A stretch of 64,000 nt of DNA, taken from Gilvibacter sediminis. GTDB lineage: Bacteria; Bacteroidota; Bacteroidia; Flavobacteriales; Flavobacteriaceae. Position numbers and translations under genes: made by a program. Where the stretch lies: positions 62,001-126,000 of the forward strand of contig NZ_JAQQTE010000023.1 of assembly GCF_028561565.1 (NCBI RefSeq), given 5' to 3'. The notes beneath the pieces were generated by a model that saw only the letters and a list, made by a program, of their open reading frames with translations, did not search any database and was not told the DNA's origin. Every line of letters begins with the position of its first letter. Positions within the stretch are counted from its first letter, which is position 1. Shown here in pieces: positions 62,426 through 64,000 of this stretch.

Positions 62426-62989
62426 ATGAAATCAAAGCTTTTTGGATTGATGATGCTTGCAGCTGTAGCTTTTGGCTGTTCCTCTGACGACGGCAGTCAA
62501 GCCGAAGACACCATCAACCTTTTTGTCAACCACTTTAAGACCACCTCACTCACTTCATTGAATCTGGTATTGTTGATTCAAGAAGAAGACCGTATCGGAA
62601 CCGATCAATACATTGAAGCTGCCTTTATTGAAGGCTTCGATTTCGAACCCGGATTCACTTATGAGCTCACTGTTAATCGCATTGCAGTGCGCAATCCTGG
62701 AACAGAGTTCATCAATACGCGCTATGAACTGATCAGTGTAGACAGCAAGACCGAAGTGCCTTTAGAAACCAGTTTCACCGTACCACTAACGCGTATTTAC
62801 CCGTCTTCCTTCTATTACAATTGGATCCGTGGAAATACTACACTTGGCTTTACAATAGACGGACAAATTCCAATTGATTGTTCTGGTCTCTGCGGCCCAT
62901 TAGATGCTGTAGGCGATGCTGCGGAGGAAGTTCGCGGTGTATTCCGCCACGGTGACGATGGCGTTTATGTATTGGAACAACTCTTCTAA
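62426..62989 (+). CDS. DUF4377-like lipoprotein
   Basis: The 187-residue product starts at the ATG at 62426, which gives a lipoprotein signal with Cys18 (MLAAVAFGCSSDD). The mature part holds FIEGFDFEPGFTYELTV, resembling the DUF4377 domain (an envelope domain of unknown function). A C-terminal segment (GQIPIDCSGLCGPL) has a Cys-x3-Cys pair that could form a disulfide. It is convergent with the sigma/partner operon (4-base overlap of stops) and carries the same promoter motif, so it may be a target of that sigma factor. Confidence 0.8.
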   Translation: MKSKLFGLMMLAAVAFGCSSDDGSQAEDTINLFVNHFKTTSLTSLNLVLLIQEEDRIGTDQYIEAAFIEGFDFEPGFTYELTVNRIAVRNPGTEFINTRYELISVDSKTEVPLETSFTVPLTRIYPSSFYYNWIRGNTTLGFTIDGQIPIDCSGLCGPLDAVGDAAEEVRGVFRHGDDGVYVLEQLF

Positions 62990-63375
62990 GCTTTTTTAGA
63001 ATCCAAAAGACGTTTGAGAAAGGGCAACTGTACTAGGAACAGCCCTAAGAAACCAATGGCATAAAGTGTGGTTGATGACATCTGGATTCCACTTAAATAC
63101 TCACTCAGGTTAAACGAGGTCAATTCAGGCAGATTATTTAAGTAGAAGCGCTCTATCGGCAACCAAAAGATACCGATGAGAAAGAGTACAAAACCACCGA
63201 GGATCAGTGCCCATCCCCTACGGCTGATCAAAGGCTTATAGACCAAAGAATACGTGTTCAGCGCAGTGATCTGATCCATAATTGCCATATAGGTATCCTC
63301 CGGAGCTGGGTCTACACCGGCTTCGTTCATATACTTTCTGGTCAATGCGTCTTTTGGATCTTTAAAGGGTTCCAT
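62986..63375 (-). CDS. Small two-helix membrane protein, probable partner (anti-sigma) of the ECF sigma factor
   Basis: The 129-residue product has a cytoplasmic N-terminus of about 50 residues (MEPFKDPKDALTRKYMNEAG), a helix near 54-71 (ALILGGFVLFLIGIFWL), a periplasmic loop and a second helix near 103-118. There is no zinc-binding anti-sigma motif. Its start lies 14 bases inside the sigma gene, and this coupled layout is usual for ECF regulators. The anti-sigma role is inferred from position and topology only. Confidence 0.75.
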   Translation of the reverse strand: MEPFKDPKDALTRKYMNEAGVDPAPEDTYMAIMDQITALNTYSLVYKPLISRRGWALILGGFVLFLIGIFWLPIERFYLNNLPELTSFNLSEYLSGIQMSSTTLYAIGFLGLFLVQLPFLKRLLDSKKA

Positions 63376-63946
63376 AACTTTGTTGTATTTCTGGGAAGTT
63401 ACTCTGCTGCAGTAAACTCAGCAGACGTTTACGTCCACGATGCAATTTAACTTTAATATTGTCTGCGGTCAAATCGGTGATGGCTTCAATCTCTTTGACC
63501 GACATTTCTTCGTAATAATAAAAAGTGATCAAGGCAGAACTTACCGGATCTAAAGCCGCTATGGCTTGTTTGATCGCTTCCGATCGCTCCTGAGCCATCA
63601 TGCGTTTGAGACCATGCGTTTCCACATCCTGATCGGCATCTGAGATCTGCTCCAAACCTTCATAGGCCACATATCGCTTGTTCTTCTTTAGCCGATCTAA
63701 GGTCTTTCTGTAGGCTATGGTGTAGAGCCAAGAAGAAAACTTGGAATCGCCTCTAAAACTCGTTAAAGAACTGTAGGCCTTAACAAAGGTATCTTGCGTG
63801 ATCTCTTGTGCCTCCTCCCTGTGCTGCACCATTCGATTAACCACCGTATAGACATAGTCTTGGTAGCGCCTTACCAGTTCCCCAAAAGCCTGAGGATTTC
63901 CTGCAAGGGTTTGCTCGATATGGTGTTGGTCAGTGGTCTTGATCAT
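63362..63946 (-). CDS. ECF-type RNA polymerase sigma factor
   Basis: The 194-residue sigma-70 family protein keeps only regions 2 and 4. Region 2 is GELVRRYQDYVYTVVNRMV to SFRGDSKFSSWLYTIAYRKT; region 4 is SALITFYYYEEMSVKEIEAI to NIKVKLHRGRKRLLSLL, containing the helix-turn-helix. The start is the ATG at 63946. A TGTAACC...CGTCTTA motif ends only 7 bases before it, so autoregulation and a very short leader are likely. The membrane partner gene overlaps its 3' end. Confidence 0.95.
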   Translation of the reverse strand: MIKTTDQHHIEQTLAGNPQAFGELVRRYQDYVYTVVNRMVQHREEAQEITQDTFVKAYSSLTSFRGDSKFSSWLYTIAYRKTLDRLKKNKRYVAYEGLEQISDADQDVETHGLKRMMAQERSEAIKQAIAALDPVSSALITFYYYEEMSVKEIEAITDLTADNIKVKLHRGRKRLLSLLQQSNFPEIQQSYGTL

Positions 63947-63953
63947 TTTAAGG

Positions 63954-63983
63954 TAAGACGCCTCAAATTGTGAATCGGTTACA
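63954..63983 (-). promoter_or_regulatory. Candidate autoregulated ECF promoter of the sigma gene
   Basis: On the minus strand TGTAACC (63983-63977), a 16-base spacer and CGTCTTA (63960-63954) precede the ATG at 63946. The AAC of the -35 half and the CGTC of the -10 half are the typical conserved cores of ECF promoters. Confidence 0.6.
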
Positions 63984-64000
63984 AAAGGTCCGAAAAAAAA

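Overview
The window looks like a chromosomal segment of a marine-type Flavobacteriaceae (Bacteroidota). The evidence is the family set: a PorV-like type IX secretion protein, a DUF4105/Lnb-type protein, a DUF2795 protein, a cyclophilin-FKBP fusion, and an ECF sigma factor with a short membrane partner. The promoter style also fits: TAnnTTTG -7 boxes, best seen as TTG-N19-TATTTTTG before the DUF2795 gene, with frequent TTG/GTG starts and few Shine-Dalgarno sequences. No rRNA, tRNA, insertion sequence, phage gene or CRISPR array was seen. No gene-free stretch exceeds 300 bases; the longest gap is about 200 bases, at 8136-8332.

Left flank (1-15213), housekeeping and envelope: the tail of an M14 carboxypeptidase, a secreted protein of unknown function, a tRNA-binding protein, a thioredoxin-like protein, a SulP transporter, a cyclophilin-FKBP isomerase and RecQ. 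A + strand run follows: KdsD-like isomerase, TatC, AhpD-like protein and LptB. Then come TerC, phosphatidylserine synthase, the PorV-like protein and the Lnb-like protein.

Centre (15181-54124), one very large surface-polysaccharide locus. About 38 genes lie on the minus strand, many joined by ATGA or 1-base overlaps, and one + strand sulfotransferase (33710-34567) interrupts them. Reading from the promoter side (54124 leftwards) the order is: Wza, Wzc, a UDP-HexNAc dehydrogenase and a 4-epimerase; a sulfotransferase and a GT14 enzyme; a Wzm/Wzt ABC exporter; an aminotransferase with two WbqC proteins; many GT2/GT4/GT32 glycosyltransferases with two more sulfotransferases and a methyltransferase; a GDP-mannose 3,5-epimerase-like enzyme; a complete NeuA-NeuB-NeuC sialic-acid set; an O-antigen polymerase/ligase; and a WcaJ-type initiating phosphotransferase at the far end. 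The gene content predicts an acidic glycan carrying uronic acid and sialic acid, probably sulfated. It is built on a lipid carrier and exported by an ABC transporter and/or the Wza/Wzc machinery. No Wzx flippase was recognised.

Right flank (54252-64000): an ABC-F protein, an O-methyltransferase, a LolD-like ATPase, a small membrane protein, a PduO-type adenosyltransferase, a DUF2795 protein, SecA, a DUF4377-like lipoprotein, and an ECF sigma factor with a membrane partner. Three places in this flank (before the LolD-like gene, the lipoprotein and the sigma gene) carry the same two-part motif, GYAAC-N16/17-nGTCTTA. It looks like the target promoter of the resident ECF sigma factor.

Most noteworthy: the shared ECF-type motif; a glycosyltransferase (30642-31892) whose conserved N-terminus has no canonical start codon, only an ATA overlapping the previous stop codon; the plant-like GDP-mannose epimerase; the three unlike sulfotransferases; and the unrecognised 456-residue protein beside the sialic-acid genes.
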